This document shows, one piece after another, positions 1 through 8,182 of a stretch of DNA of 58,332 nt; within the stretch, counting starts at the first letter, position 1, and each line of letters opens with the position of its first letter. Under the pieces are notes generated by a model. The model had not been told where the DNA came from. It searched no databases and was given only the letters and a program-made list of their open reading frames with translations. The stretch covers positions 1-58,332 of the forward strand of contig JACPPV010000041.1 of NCBI GenBank assembly GCA_016190825.1, in the 5' to 3' direction. A program made the translations under genes and the position numbers. The stretch is from Chloroflexota bacterium. Lineage in GTDB: Bacteria; Chloroflexota; Dehalococcoidia; Dehalococcoidales; UBA2162.

Positions 1-233
1 AAATTGCCCTATTTTCAGCTTAAAATTTCTTACCGCTCCTGATTTCCTTACCCTAACACATTTTCATCGTTGTTTGACCGGCTAATTTCCTTAACCATAC
101 CAGAAAAATCCTGAAAATTCCGTCGCTTCGCGGAAAGCTCTTCTAATAAATGTGGACTTGCTCAGGTGGGGTTGATTGTGCGTCAGCGCCTTCAACGCAT
201 CCTAACTTCCCCGTCGCGGTTAGCCGGCCGGAT
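1..233. other. no gene recognised at left edge
   Basis: I see no convincing reading frame, RNA gene or repeat here. The stretch is A/T-rich with scattered short inverted repeats. A weak 5-bp hairpin lies near 118-142 (TTCCG with CGGAA). It may be the intergenic region behind a gene left of the window. Confidence 0.5.
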
Positions 234-262
234 TTGCACTATCGTTTTAGGCGGAGTATACT
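234..262 (+). promoter_or_regulatory. sigma-70-type promoter of the MeTr-like gene
   Basis: TTGCAC (234-239) and TATACT (257-262) are separated by 17 bp. The predicted transcription start is near 269, giving a leader of about 165 nt before the GTG at 436. Such a long leader is unusual in this window, where other promoters sit close to their genes. Confidence 0.6.
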
Positions 263-341
263 TTAATAATAGTTTATTTTCCTCCTCGCGGGGAGACCTT
301 TCCCGTGCTTGATTTGGCGTTCAGAAGCTGAGCTGGTCGAA

Positions 342-431
342 GGATGAGTGGAGCTTCGGAGTCATCTCATCCGGTATTCTTGAAAGGGAGAGGCGACACG
401 AATATTTGGTATTTTTGTAAGGAGGTACCAA
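342..431 (+). promoter_or_regulatory. structured leader with Shine-Dalgarno in a hairpin loop
   Basis: GGATGAG (342-348) can pair with CTCATCC (366-372). Further on, TTGGTA (406-411) can pair with TACCAA (426-431), and the intervening loop carries the GGAGG ribosome binding site (421-425). Presenting or hiding this site could tune translation of the gene at 436. No known riboswitch consensus was recognised; a regulatory role is inference. Confidence 0.35.
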
Positions 432-435
432 GTAG

Positions 436-1287
436 GTGAAGACGGTAATATCGAGCGCTGCCAAAGAGGTGGTGATGGGTGACGGAAATCCCACCATATT
501 GATCGGCGAGCTATTTCGCGAAGGCTGGCCGGAAAAGATGCCGGAAATGCCCGGCGAACAGCTTCTTGAGTCCTTGCTTGAGATGGCGAATGCCCAAGTC
601 CAGGCGGGGGCGGATGCAATCGATGTGACCATCAGGGGACGGGCAGATGAGGTGGAAATGCTGCCGAAAGTCGTTCAGGAGCTCATGGGGGCGTTGGATG
701 TACCGTTGTGTTTGACCAGTTCAAAGGCGCAGGCACTTGATGCAGCTTTGAAAATTTACCGGGGGAAGGCACTGTTAAGCGGCGTCATTAGCAGTGAGAA
801 AAGCCTGTCAACCTTCCTGCCTCTGGCGAAAAAATACGGCGCCGCGCTGATTATCCAGGTACGAGAGGGTGCCGCTGCTCCCGAGGACGCCGGTCAGCGG
901 CTGGCGGTGGCGCGTCGGGTCATCGAGCGGGCCACGGCAGAGGGTGTCCCCGTTGAGGATGTGGTTATCGATTGCCTTCCCTTTTCTCCCTCGGTCGAAA
1001 AAGGGGGTGGGACAATCTCCCTGGAGACAGTGCGGCGGGTGACCGCCGAGCTGGGTGTGAATACGACCATTAGTGACCTGCACACCGCCTTCGGCTTGCC
1101 CGGGCCAAACATAATAAACGGCGCCTTTGCAAATGCCGCCATCTGTGCCGGTGCCGCCTGCCTGCCCATAGAGGTGACGGGGGTACGCACTGCAGTCCTG
1201 GCGGCAGATGTTATTGCCGGACGGGACCTGCGCTGCAAGCGCTATCTGACTGGGTACCGCCAGATTGCTGCAAGTGGAAAAAGCTAG
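436..1287 (+). CDS. pterin-binding (MeTr/AcsE-like) methyltransferase
   Basis: A 283-residue TIM-barrel protein of the dihydropteroate-synthase/methyltetrahydrofolate:corrinoid methyltransferase type. Family members bind methyl- or methylene-tetrahydrofolate and pass one-carbon units to a corrinoid protein (acetyl-CoA pathway, MtrH-like systems). Visible features are the N-terminal GDGNPTILIGE strand, the AGADAIDVTIRG pterin-pocket segment, DVVIDCLPF in mid-protein, and SDLHTAFGLPGPNIINGAF, which matches the family's GLP motif. The GTG start follows a GGAGG site 10 nt upstream. No corrinoid protein or acsCD lies beside it, so its partner is not evident. True folP (DHPS) is less likely because the DHPS signature regions do not match well and folC lies in a separate transcript. 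Confidence 0.75.
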   Translation: MKTVISSAAKEVVMGDGNPTILIGELFREGWPEKMPEMPGEQLLESLLEMANAQVQAGADAIDVTIRGRADEVEMLPKVVQELMGALDVPLCLTSSKAQALDAALKIYRGKALLSGVISSEKSLSTFLPLAKKYGAALIIQVREGAAAPEDAGQRLAVARRVIERATAEGVPVEDVVIDCLPFSPSVEKGGGTISLETVRRVTAELGVNTTISDLHTAFGLPGPNIINGAFANAAICAGAACLPIEVTGVRTAVLAADVIAGRDLRCKRYLTGYRQIAASGKS

Positions 1288-1329
1288 TAACTCTCTCCCT
1301 CTTCCCTCACGGTTACTGCGAAAGTCCGC

Positions 1330-1917
1330 TCAGCTATCAGTTTGCCATGCGGCAGCAAACTTCTGCCCCGCTTCAAAAGCCTGCCGCAGGGCTTCAGGGT
1401 GCTGCATAATCTCACCTTTTTCATCCACCGCGGAGAAAAGCAGCTCCCCGGCATATTTAATATCCAGGACGTGAAAAAACGTTTTCACCACGGCGAGCGC
1501 CGGTTCGAACAGGGAAGGAGTCCGCCGTCCGCCGACGGAGATAAAAAAGCCCTTGCGTTCGCTCCCTTCTCCCAGGGGCGGTATCTTGAGAACGTATTTT
1601 TTCGCCCAGAGTGACTGGCAGCGGTCCATCATCGTTTTCATCTGGCCGGTGACACTGGCGAACTGAATCGGGGAGGCGAGAACAACGCCATCGGCCGCTT
1701 CCAGCTCCTGGTATATCATCTGCATATCGTCTTTTATCTTGCACCTTCCCGTTTTGAGGCAGGCATCGCAGTGCTGGCAGAAGGCGATTGTCAGTTGGTC
1801 GAGCACAATCGTCTTCACTTCCGCTCCCCGGCTGGCGGCGCCGCGAAGAAACTCGGCAAGCAAGAGGTCGGTGTTGCCGCCCCGCCGTGGACTCCCGGCG
1901 ATGCCAAGAATCTTCAT
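1330..1917 (-). CDS. iron-sulfur flavoprotein / NADPH-dependent FMN reductase family
   Basis: A 195-residue flavodoxin-fold protein. The N-terminus MKILGIAGSPRRGGNTD is the phosphate-binding loop for FMN. The compact cysteine motif CQHCDACLKTGRC near residues 48-60 resembles the 4Fe-4S site of Isf-type flavoproteins of anaerobes. ASPIQFASVTGQMKTMMDR is the usual flavin-contact segment. Likely role: cytoplasmic electron transfer or oxidative-stress relief. The start overlaps the ybeY stop by 4 nt (ATGA) and is preceded by AAGGAGCT, so it is translationally coupled to ybeY. Confidence 0.8.
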   Translation of the reverse strand: MKILGIAGSPRRGGNTDLLLAEFLRGAASRGAEVKTIVLDQLTIAFCQHCDACLKTGRCKIKDDMQMIYQELEAADGVVLASPIQFASVTGQMKTMMDRCQSLWAKKYVLKIPPLGEGSERKGFFISVGGRRTPSLFEPALAVVKTFFHVLDIKYAGELLFSAVDEKGEIMQHPEALRQAFEAGQKFAAAWQTDS

Positions 1918-2387
1918 TCCAGCTCCTTTTCAATCAAACCGAGTATTTCCATCTCCAGCCCTTTCATCTCTCGCTCTTCTTCCGGTTCGGCGTGGTCATA
2001 GCCCAGGAGGTGCAGCACGCCGTGAATGAGCAGGATAGTGATCTCCTTCTGGGGCGGGTGGCCGTGCTCCCCGGCCTGGATAACGGCCTGAGGCAGGGAG
2101 ATGATAATCTCGCCGAGGTGTTTTTTGCCGTCCGGGGCAGTCACAAAAGCAGCACCGGAAGGCGCCAGCATTGGAAAGGAAAGGACGTCCGTAGGCCTGT
2201 CTTCCCCGAGGTAGGAGCGGTTCAGCTCCCGTATCTTTTCCTGGTCGGTGATGAGCAGGCTGACCTCCGCGCTGGAATCCGCGCTTTTGGCGATGAGGAC
2301 CCGCCTGAGCACCTTCCTGAGCCAGGTTTTCTGCGGGCGCCATTTGGTTTCCCCCGCGCTGACCTCCATGGAAATGTTTATCTCCAC
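1914..2387 (-). CDS. ybeY: endoribonuclease YbeY (rRNA maturation)
   Basis: Zinc endoribonuclease needed for 16S rRNA 3'-end maturation and 70S quality control. The metal motif HGVLHLLGYDH (H3xH5xH) is near the C-terminus and is preceded by the family segments LNRSYLGEDRPTDVLSFPM and GEIIISLPQA. The frame is open further upstream, but the added residues do not look like YbeY. I chose the GTG at 2387 (VEINISMEV), giving 157 residues, the normal family length. No strong Shine-Dalgarno is visible before it, so the start is tentative. It is divergent from folC and is followed by the flavoprotein gene. Confidence 0.88.
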   Translation of the reverse strand: MEINISMEVSAGETKWRPQKTWLRKVLRRVLIAKSADSSAEVSLLITDQEKIRELNRSYLGEDRPTDVLSFPMLAPSGAAFVTAPDGKKHLGEIIISLPQAVIQAGEHGHPPQKEITILLIHGVLHLLGYDHAEPEEEREMKGLEMEILGLIEKELE

Positions 2388-2447
2388 TGATTCGTCATCA
2401 TAGCACAACGGGAATAAGGCGCTCAACGAGGGACTTTCCCCTTCAAG

Positions 2448-2476
2448 TTGTTGATAAAAACCATTGATGCTATAAT
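2448..2476 (+). promoter_or_regulatory. probable folC promoter
   Basis: A perfect TATAAT (2471-2476) lies 17 bp after TTGTTG (2448-2453), a weak -35 box. Predicted start near 2483, giving a leader of about 33 nt before the TTG start codon at 2516. Confidence 0.45.
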
Positions 2477-2515
2477 AATCGACTGTCACTGATAGCAGAA
2501 AGAGAGTCAAACAAT

Positions 2516-3853
2516 TTGGATACGCCTTATCAGAAGGCGCTGGACTACATTTACAGTTTCATCGATTACGAGAGGCAAGCGCGTCCCCGGGAACCTGCCC
2601 GTTACGATCTCAGGCGTGTGTCCGAGCTTCTCGCCCGGCTGGGTGATCCCCATCTTGCGGCACGGACGGTTCACATTGCCGGCACCAAAGGAAAGGGCAG
2701 CGTTTCAGCCATGACAGCCTCTGCCCTTACCACCGCGGGCTGCAGGACAGGCCTTTTCACCTCACCCCATCTGCATTTCTATAATGAGAGAATGCGTGTT
2801 GACAACAAACTCATTACCGATGATGAGCTTGTCGAACTGGTGGAAAGGCTGAAACCGGAGATCGAAGCAGTGAACGCCAGAGCTACCTACGGTCGGCTTA
2901 CCACCTTCGAGGTGACCACGGCGCTGGGTTTTGAGTTCTTCAGATCAAAGGGATGCGATTTTCAGGTAGTCGAGGTGGGGCTGGGGGGGCGGCTGGATGC
3001 CACCAACGTCGTCCAGCCGCCGGAGGTCTGCGTCATCACCTCGATCAATTTCGACCACATGGAGGTGCTGGGGGATACCCTCCCCAAGATAGCTGCTGAA
3101 AAAGCAGGCATTATCAAGCCGGGCAGCACGGTGGTCACCTCTCCACAGGTGGATGAAGTCAACGAAGTATTTGAGCAGGTGTGCGCGGCCAATAATGCCA
3201 CGTTGATCAGGGTGGGGCGGGACATTACCTACCAGTATCTCGGTTCGGAGGCAGGACGGCAATCGTTCAGGGTGACAGGAAGAATGGATTGCTATGACCT
3301 GACCGTTCCGCTCCTGGGACGGTACCAACTGGAGAACGCTGCGGCGTCTGTAGGCGCGCTGGAGGTCCTTGCGGAGAAGGGTTTTCGTGTTTCCAAGGAG
3401 AGCATAGTTGAGGGGTTTGCCCGGGTGCAATGGCCGGGGCGACTCCAGATTCTCAGCCACAAGCCGCTGGTCGTGGTTGACGGCGCCCACAACCCATATT
3501 CCTGCAGCAAGCTGAGAGAGGCATTGGGGCAGTACTTCAAGTTTGACCGGTGCATACTTGTTTTTGGGACGTCTTCCGATAAGGACATCGGGGAGATGGT
3601 CGCCGAACTGGCGAATGTTTCAGACCTGGTAATCGCCACCCATTCGATCCATCCCCGGGCGATGTCCACAGCCAGGGTGGCGGCAGAGTTCAAAAAGTAC
3701 GGCAGGGATGCGCTGGCGACAGAGGATATTTCTGAAGCCTTACCGCTGGCGCTGAGCATGGCAGGCCCACAAGACCTTGTCTGTGTTACCGGTTCCTTAT
3801 TTGTTGTCGCCGGCGCTATTGAGCAGGCACGACTCATCGGATTGCGGGAGTAA
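2516..3853 (+). CDS. folC: folylpolyglutamate/dihydrofolate synthase
   Basis: A Mur-ligase-family enzyme of 445 residues that adds glutamate to folates and may also make dihydrofolate from dihydropteroate. The P-loop HIAGTKGKGSVSAM is near residue 55. It is followed by FTSPHLHFYNERMRV, VEVGLGGRLDATNVV, the SINFDHMEVLG block and the C-terminal VVDGAHNPYS motif, all FolC hallmarks. The start codon is TTG, supported by GAGAG about 9 nt upstream; the N-terminus DTPYQKALDYIYSF aligns with the family. The neighbouring pterin-binding gene also concerns folate. Confidence 0.95.
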   Translation: MDTPYQKALDYIYSFIDYERQARPREPARYDLRRVSELLARLGDPHLAARTVHIAGTKGKGSVSAMTASALTTAGCRTGLFTSPHLHFYNERMRVDNKLITDDELVELVERLKPEIEAVNARATYGRLTTFEVTTALGFEFFRSKGCDFQVVEVGLGGRLDATNVVQPPEVCVITSINFDHMEVLGDTLPKIAAEKAGIIKPGSTVVTSPQVDEVNEVFEQVCAANNATLIRVGRDITYQYLGSEAGRQSFRVTGRMDCYDLTVPLLGRYQLENAAASVGALEVLAEKGFRVSKESIVEGFARVQWPGRLQILSHKPLVVVDGAHNPYSCSKLREALGQYFKFDRCILVFGTSSDKDIGEMVAELANVSDLVIATHSIHPRAMSTARVAAEFKKYGRDALATEDISEALPLALSMAGPQDLVCVTGSLFVVAGAIEQARLIGLRE

Positions 3854-3914
3854 CTGAAGGAGTAACTTTACTACGAGAAAGGGTATAGAGCATCGCCCCG
3901 GGCTTCAGGGAAGG

Positions 3915-5258
3915 ATGGGGCGGGATTGGACCAAGGGAAGTATCCTCGGCAACCTTTTGGGACTTTCCTGGCCGATCATGATAAGCCAGAGCATGAACAT
4001 GTTCGGTCCCACCATAGACATGTTCTGGATGGGCCGGCTTGGTTCAAGCGCGATGGCCGGCGTGGGCGTGGCGTCCATGATCGTGATGGTGGTGAACGCA
4101 ATTAAACAGGGGATCTTCACCGGCACGCGTGCCATGATAGCCCGCTCTATCGGCGCCGGCGATGAAGAAAGCGCCAACCTCGTGGCACAGCAAGCCCTCG
4201 TTGTCACCGTTGTCATCTCTATTGTTCTGGCGGGTATCGGCATTTTCTTATCCGAGGACATTCTGCGACTGTTCGGTGTGGCGCCGGATGTGCTGAGCAT
4301 CGGGGCAGCGTATATTCGCATACAGTTCCTCGGCTCAATAACCATGTCTCTGCGCATGCTGAGCGAGTCCGCCATGCAGGCTTCCGGGGATTCCATATCT
4401 CCGATGAGAATAGCCCTGATTTTCAGATTTGTCCATGTGGTCCTTGACCCGTTCTTGATTTTTGGCTGGTGGATTTTTCCCCGCATGGAAGCCAGCGGTG
4501 CCGCGCTGACCAACATAATTTCTCAAGGGCTGGGAGGAACGATCGGACTGTGGTTCCTTTTCGGGGGGCAGACCCGGTTGCGTCTGACCCTGCGAAATTT
4601 CCGTTTTGATTGGAATATGATATACCGCATGGTCAGAGTGGGACTACCGGCCTCGGTCAACGGCATGGAAAGGACCTTTGCCAACTTGATACTGATGAAG
4701 TTTGTCGTCCCTTTTGGTACTGCGGCGGTGGCAGCGCATTCATTGCAGGATAGAGCAGACCAGTTTGTCCGCTTGCCGGTGCAGGGCTTCGGCCAGGCGA
4801 CTGGCGTGCTTGCAGGACAGAACCTGGGGGCCAAGCAGCCGGACCGGGCGGCGAAAACTGCCTGGCTGTCCATCGGGATAGCCAGCGGGTTCATGGTCAT
4901 CGCTTCGGTCCTTATCTGGTTCTGGGCGGAGTATCTTGTCCTTATTTTCAATAATGAGCCGGAACTGGTGAAAATCGCCGCGACTTTTATGAGGATCGAG
5001 ATAGTCAGCTATCTGTTGTTCGGCTTTAACATGGTGCTTATGAATACCCTTAACGGACTTGGCGATACGATGGTGCCAATGATAACTACTCTGGCTACCA
5101 TGTGGCTGGTGCAGGTGCCGCTTGCTTATTTGCTTTCGCAGCAGAGCGGCATCGGCGTCTACGGCGTGCGGTGGGCGATTGTCACCGCCATGGTGATGCG
5201 AGCGCTCATTTTTACTGCCTATTTCCGGACCGGACAATGGAAGCATCGAAGGGTCTAG
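3915..5258 (+). CDS. MATE family multidrug exporter, copy 1
   Basis: A 447-residue inner-membrane protein with about 12 hydrophobic segments in two homologous halves, typical of MATE Na+/H+-coupled drug or metabolite antiporters. Family signs include LGNLLGLSWPIMISQSMNM at the N-terminus, the conserved QASGDSISPM loop and VGLPASVNGMERTFAN starting the second half. The ATG follows GGGAAGG. It is closely related to the next gene along its whole length, so the two arose by tandem duplication. Substrate unknown. Confidence 0.9.
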   Translation: MGRDWTKGSILGNLLGLSWPIMISQSMNMFGPTIDMFWMGRLGSSAMAGVGVASMIVMVVNAIKQGIFTGTRAMIARSIGAGDEESANLVAQQALVVTVVISIVLAGIGIFLSEDILRLFGVAPDVLSIGAAYIRIQFLGSITMSLRMLSESAMQASGDSISPMRIALIFRFVHVVLDPFLIFGWWIFPRMEASGAALTNIISQGLGGTIGLWFLFGGQTRLRLTLRNFRFDWNMIYRMVRVGLPASVNGMERTFANLILMKFVVPFGTAAVAAHSLQDRADQFVRLPVQGFGQATGVLAGQNLGAKQPDRAAKTAWLSIGIASGFMVIASVLIWFWAEYLVLIFNNEPELVKIAATFMRIEIVSYLLFGFNMVLMNTLNGLGDTMVPMITTLATMWLVQVPLAYLLSQQSGIGVYGVRWAIVTAMVMRALIFTAYFRTGQWKHRRV

Positions 5259-5285
5259 CGCCTGGTTGCAAGAGCGTTACATGAC

Positions 5286-5370
5286 GGGTCATATGCGAGG
5301 CACGTAGTGCCGAAGTAATCCGTGCGATTGCAGCCTGCGACGGCTTACTTCACGAAATTTGCACTGACCC
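5286..5370. repeat. MITE-like inverted-repeat element (degraded)
   Basis: An 85-bp element between the two MATE genes starts with GGGTCA and ends with TGACCC. The inner part (GTCAT, GCGAGG, GCCGAAGTAATCC) matches the element at 9935-10031, allowing for decay. No coding capacity; a non-autonomous repeat or REP-like sequence. Confidence 0.55.
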
Positions 5371-5532
5371 TGAACAAGGGAAGGGAATGTGCTGGCAATG
5401 GCATCTTAGTCTAGTCAATACAAGCTTATCGTTTAACAACGGCGCTAGTTTCAATGTGTGAACTATGAAACAGACGAATCTTTCTCTCCGGACTGGGGGT
5501 CCTCCCAAATGAATGGGGCAGGACGTTCCAGC

Positions 5533-6876
5533 ATGCAGCGGGACTGGACGCAGGGCAGCATTCTGCGCAACCTACTGGCACTGTCATGGCCGATGATGGT
5601 CACCAACAGTGTCAACATGCTTGGCCCCACCGTTGACATGATATGGGTGGGGAGGCTGGGAGCCGCCTCGATTGCCGGCGTAGGCGTGGCCGGAATGGCG
5701 GTCATGGTGCTTAATTCCCTCTTTATGGGACTTTTCACCGGTCTGCGGGCAATGGTCGCCCGCTCAGTCGGCGCACGGGATGAAGCGAGTGCCATCCACA
5801 TCGCACGGCAGGCACTGGCCGTCGGCACCGTTTCCTCGATAACCATAGCGTTCGTCGGCCTCTTCCTGGCTGAGCCCATCATGCGCCTGACCGGAGTGCA
5901 GGAGGATGTCATCACCGAGGGCGCCGCCTACCTCCGGATAAGCCTGGTCGGCATGGTAGCAATGACCTTTCGATTCATGGCCGATAGCGTCATGCAAGCT
6001 TCAGGGGATACCATAACTCCAATGAAGATTTCCATCATATTCCGGATTTTCCATGTGATTCTTGCCCCGTTTCTTATTTTTGGCTGGTGGATATTCCCCC
6101 GCCTGGAGGTGAGCGGGGCCGCTCTGACCCAGGTATTCTCGGCCGGGGTGGGAACAGCCCTCGGTTTCTGGTTTCTCTTCACCGGCCGTTCCCGGCTGCA
6201 CTTGACGCTCAGCCGTTTCCACATTGATTCCGGCGTAATCTGGCGGCTGGTAAAGATCGGCATCCCTGCTTCAGCAATGGGTATGGAACGGAGCCTAGGG
6301 CAGTTCATTCTGATGTGGTTCATGGTGCCATTCGGGACGGTAGCCGTTGCCGCCCACACATTGAACCAGAGGATAGAAATGTTCCTCTTCGTACCGGTTT
6401 TTGGGATGGGTATGGCAGCTTCCGTCTTGACCGGCCAGAACCTGGGAGCGGGGCAACCTCAGCGGGCAGAAAAAAGCGTCTGGCTAGCAGTCGCCTTGGC
6501 GCAGGGCGCTCTGGTGATTTTCGCGGCGGCAATGCTATTGTGGGCGGAGAAGTTCGTATATGTCTTCAGCTCAAATCCAGGTGTGGTTGAAGCGGGAAGC
6601 GCCTTCCTGCGGATTGCCGTTGCGGGATACCTGCTGATAGGAGTGACAGCCATACTGCAGCAGGGTCTTTCCGGCGCCGGTGATACCACGGCACCGATGC
6701 TGGTGAGCTTGCTTTCCATGTGGGTAGTGCAGGTGCCTCTTGCTTACTTCCTGCCGAAAGTGGCCGGACTGGGCGCATTCGGGGTGCGCTGGGCGATTGT
6801 GGCTGGCATAGTCGTTGGCGCTATCGCCTACATCCTGTATTTTCGACTGGGACGCTGGAAGCGCCAGCAGGTGTAG
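5533..6876 (+). CDS. MATE family multidrug exporter, copy 2
   Basis: Paralogue of the preceding exporter. The shared segments RDWTxGSILxNL, LIFGWWIFPR, VPFGTxAVAAH and GQNLGAxQPxRA are nearly identical in position. The frame is open from a GTG at 5458, but starting at the ATG at 5533 (MQRDWTQGS) aligns exactly with copy 1 and gives the same length, 447 residues. A weak AGGACG precedes it. An ATG at 5509 is another option. About 12 membrane helices. Together the pair could form two separate pumps; no regulator is adjacent. Confidence 0.88.
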   Translation: MQRDWTQGSILRNLLALSWPMMVTNSVNMLGPTVDMIWVGRLGAASIAGVGVAGMAVMVLNSLFMGLFTGLRAMVARSVGARDEASAIHIARQALAVGTVSSITIAFVGLFLAEPIMRLTGVQEDVITEGAAYLRISLVGMVAMTFRFMADSVMQASGDTITPMKISIIFRIFHVILAPFLIFGWWIFPRLEVSGAALTQVFSAGVGTALGFWFLFTGRSRLHLTLSRFHIDSGVIWRLVKIGIPASAMGMERSLGQFILMWFMVPFGTVAVAAHTLNQRIEMFLFVPVFGMGMAASVLTGQNLGAGQPQRAEKSVWLAVALAQGALVIFAAAMLLWAEKFVYVFSSNPGVVEAGSAFLRIAVAGYLLIGVTAILQQGLSGAGDTTAPMLVSLLSMWVVQVPLAYFLPKVAGLGAFGVRWAIVAGIVVGAIAYILYFRLGRWKRQQV

Positions 6877-7008
6877 CAGGACGTTGGGAAAAGTTCCTCC
6901 GGTTCATCTCCTTGTTTGAAGGGACGAACCCTTGACATGATGGAAATCAGGGTAGACTTGGTGCGAAAGGACGAGTAAAGCGTTCAGGATATATGCGAAA
7001 TCACAGCG

Positions 7009-7275
7009 CTATTGACCGGAGCTTCCCGCCCGCATTGTCACAGCCTCATCGGGCAGCATCTCGTCGAGCATCTTTTCCAGCGCCATGGTGTGACTGCAAA
7101 CACCCCAGCTTGTAAAAAAGTGGCACGTGCAATGCCACCGACCGTCTTTATAGCCGGTAAGATAGGTATCATTGTCCCCGCGGAAATGGACGCTAAAATC
7201 AGAGAACGTGACCCGTTCCTTTTCCTCCGCGTACCGCCTGGCTTTTTCGATCTTGCCAATGAGGCTTGACTGCAT
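7009..7275 (-). CDS. small SWIM zinc-finger protein
   Basis: An 88-residue protein built around a SWIM motif, CTCHFFTSWGVCSH (CxC...CxH), which binds zinc and in other proteins mediates DNA or protein contacts. The N-terminus (SSLIGKIEKARRYAEEKERV) looks helical. A strong GAGGAGGT (7281-7288) precedes the ATG. The T-run of an intrinsic terminator ends only a few nucleotides upstream of that site, leaving no room for a private promoter (see the leader entry). The function of standalone SWIM proteins of this size is unknown. Confidence 0.75.
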   Translation of the reverse strand: MQSSLIGKIEKARRYAEEKERVTFSDFSVHFRGDNDTYLTGYKDGRWHCTCHFFTSWGVCSHTMALEKMLDEMLPDEAVTMRAGSSGQ

Positions 7276-7440
7276 GGCTTACCTCCTCAAATAAAAAAGC
7301 ACCGTGCTAATTGCAGCGGTGCCCTTCGCTCCTTCTTTTAGCCTGCGTCCCGCTCACGCGGGACAAACAGGTTATCAACCCTAACGGCTTATTCGGTGAG
7401 ACCATGTCCACTCTCCATTGATCTAATTTTACACCCTTTT
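7276..7440 (-). promoter_or_regulatory. candidate cis-regulatory leader of the SWIM gene
   Basis: Between the plsY stop and the SWIM start, the minus-strand RNA can form a strong hairpin (GTCCCGC 7347-7353 with GCGGGAC 7358-7364, extended by CCTG/CAGG). This is followed by the terminator at 7293-7322 and then immediately by the ribosome binding site. Hairpin, terminator, SD in this order is the layout of riboswitches and attenuators. I do not recognise a known class; the T-box and TPP consensus sequences are absent. Confidence 0.4.
7293..7322 (-). terminator. intrinsic terminator directly before the SWIM gene
   Basis: On the minus strand GCACCG (7322-7317) pairs with CGGTGC (7304-7299), with inner TGC/GCA pairs, and six T residues follow. 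It ends just upstream of the Shine-Dalgarno of the gene at 7275. It could end the plsY transcript, but its position fits a conditional terminator (attenuator) in a leader. Confidence 0.65.
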
Positions 7441-7459
7441 TGCCGGCAAGTCCACAGTA

Positions 7460-8131
7460 TTATCGCATTCCTTTTTTGAGCGGAGTTCGTTTTACCCACG
7501 CCTCCCGGTTCCTGATATCACGGTCAAAGAGGAGACGGTTCACCAAAAGCTCTCCTGCTGGTGTCAAAGCGCCCAGCTCAGTCCGCCGCACGGCGAGCCG
7601 CCTGATAACGATGATAAAGGTTACGGCGGCAAATGCTGCGGTAATTGCCGTCGATCTTTCGAGTCCGAAAGTCCCGCTGAGAAACCAGCTGGAAAGTGAG
7701 GCAGCAGTCAATGCCAGCAACGCCGCCAGCGGTAACTGGTGAAAAGGCGCAAAAAGAAGCGTGGCAGCGGCTGTAGCCAGGGTCAACCATGGAGCCATGA
7801 CAAACAATACGCCCGCCGTAGTCAGAACGCCGCGGCCACCGCTGAAACCGAGGAAAACCGGCCAGTTATGGCCCGTGATGGCGGCGACGCCAATGATTAC
7901 CTGCTGGTACTCTTCCAGGTGGAGCAATTTCGCCAGGTAGACTGCAATCATGCCTTTGCCGAGGTCAAAGATGGTAACCGGCGCCGTCCACCATCGGGAA
8001 ACGGTCGCCAGAATATTGGAGGCGCCAACGTTCCCGCTGCCGTATTGCCTTATGTCTATTCCCCGTGTCCACTTGGCAATGAGATAGGCTGTGGGGATGG
8101 AACCCAGAAGGTAAGCCCCCACGGTCAGCAA
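7460..8131 (-). CDS. plsY: glycerol-3-phosphate acyltransferase PlsY
   Basis: Membrane acyltransferase that moves acyl from acyl-phosphate to glycerol-3-phosphate, the first step of phospholipid synthesis. Motifs: YLLGSIPTAYLI (motif 1), GSGNVGASN (motif 2) and GHNWPVFLGFSGGRGV (motif 3). About 223 residues with several membrane helices. The TTG at 8131 is the most upstream conventional start, but the only good Shine-Dalgarno (GGGAGG, 8154-8159) lies 22 nt away. That site would better serve an ATC or ATT at 8146/8143, reading IITFVLLTVGAY, a more typical first helix. The true start is therefore unsettled. It lies downstream of the PHP gene. Confidence 0.9.
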   Translation of the reverse strand: MLTVGAYLLGSIPTAYLIAKWTRGIDIRQYGSGNVGASNILATVSRWWTAPVTIFDLGKGMIAVYLAKLLHLEEYQQVIIGVAAITGHNWPVFLGFSGGRGVLTTAGVLFVMAPWLTLATAAATLLFAPFHQLPLAALLALTAASLSSWFLSGTFGLERSTAITAAFAAVTFIIVIRRLAVRRTELGALTPAGELLVNRLLFDRDIRNREAWVKRTPLKKGMR

Positions 8132-8182
8132 AACGAACGTAATGATTGCGGTGCCTCCCGATTAGCTGGCTGCCTGCCCGGG

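Noticed and set aside
7299-7340. Possible T-box antiterminator (GGGCACCGC near the SWIM leader terminator)
   Set aside because: The canonical AGGGUGGNACCGCG core and specifier-loop features are absent, and the downstream gene is unrelated to amino acids.
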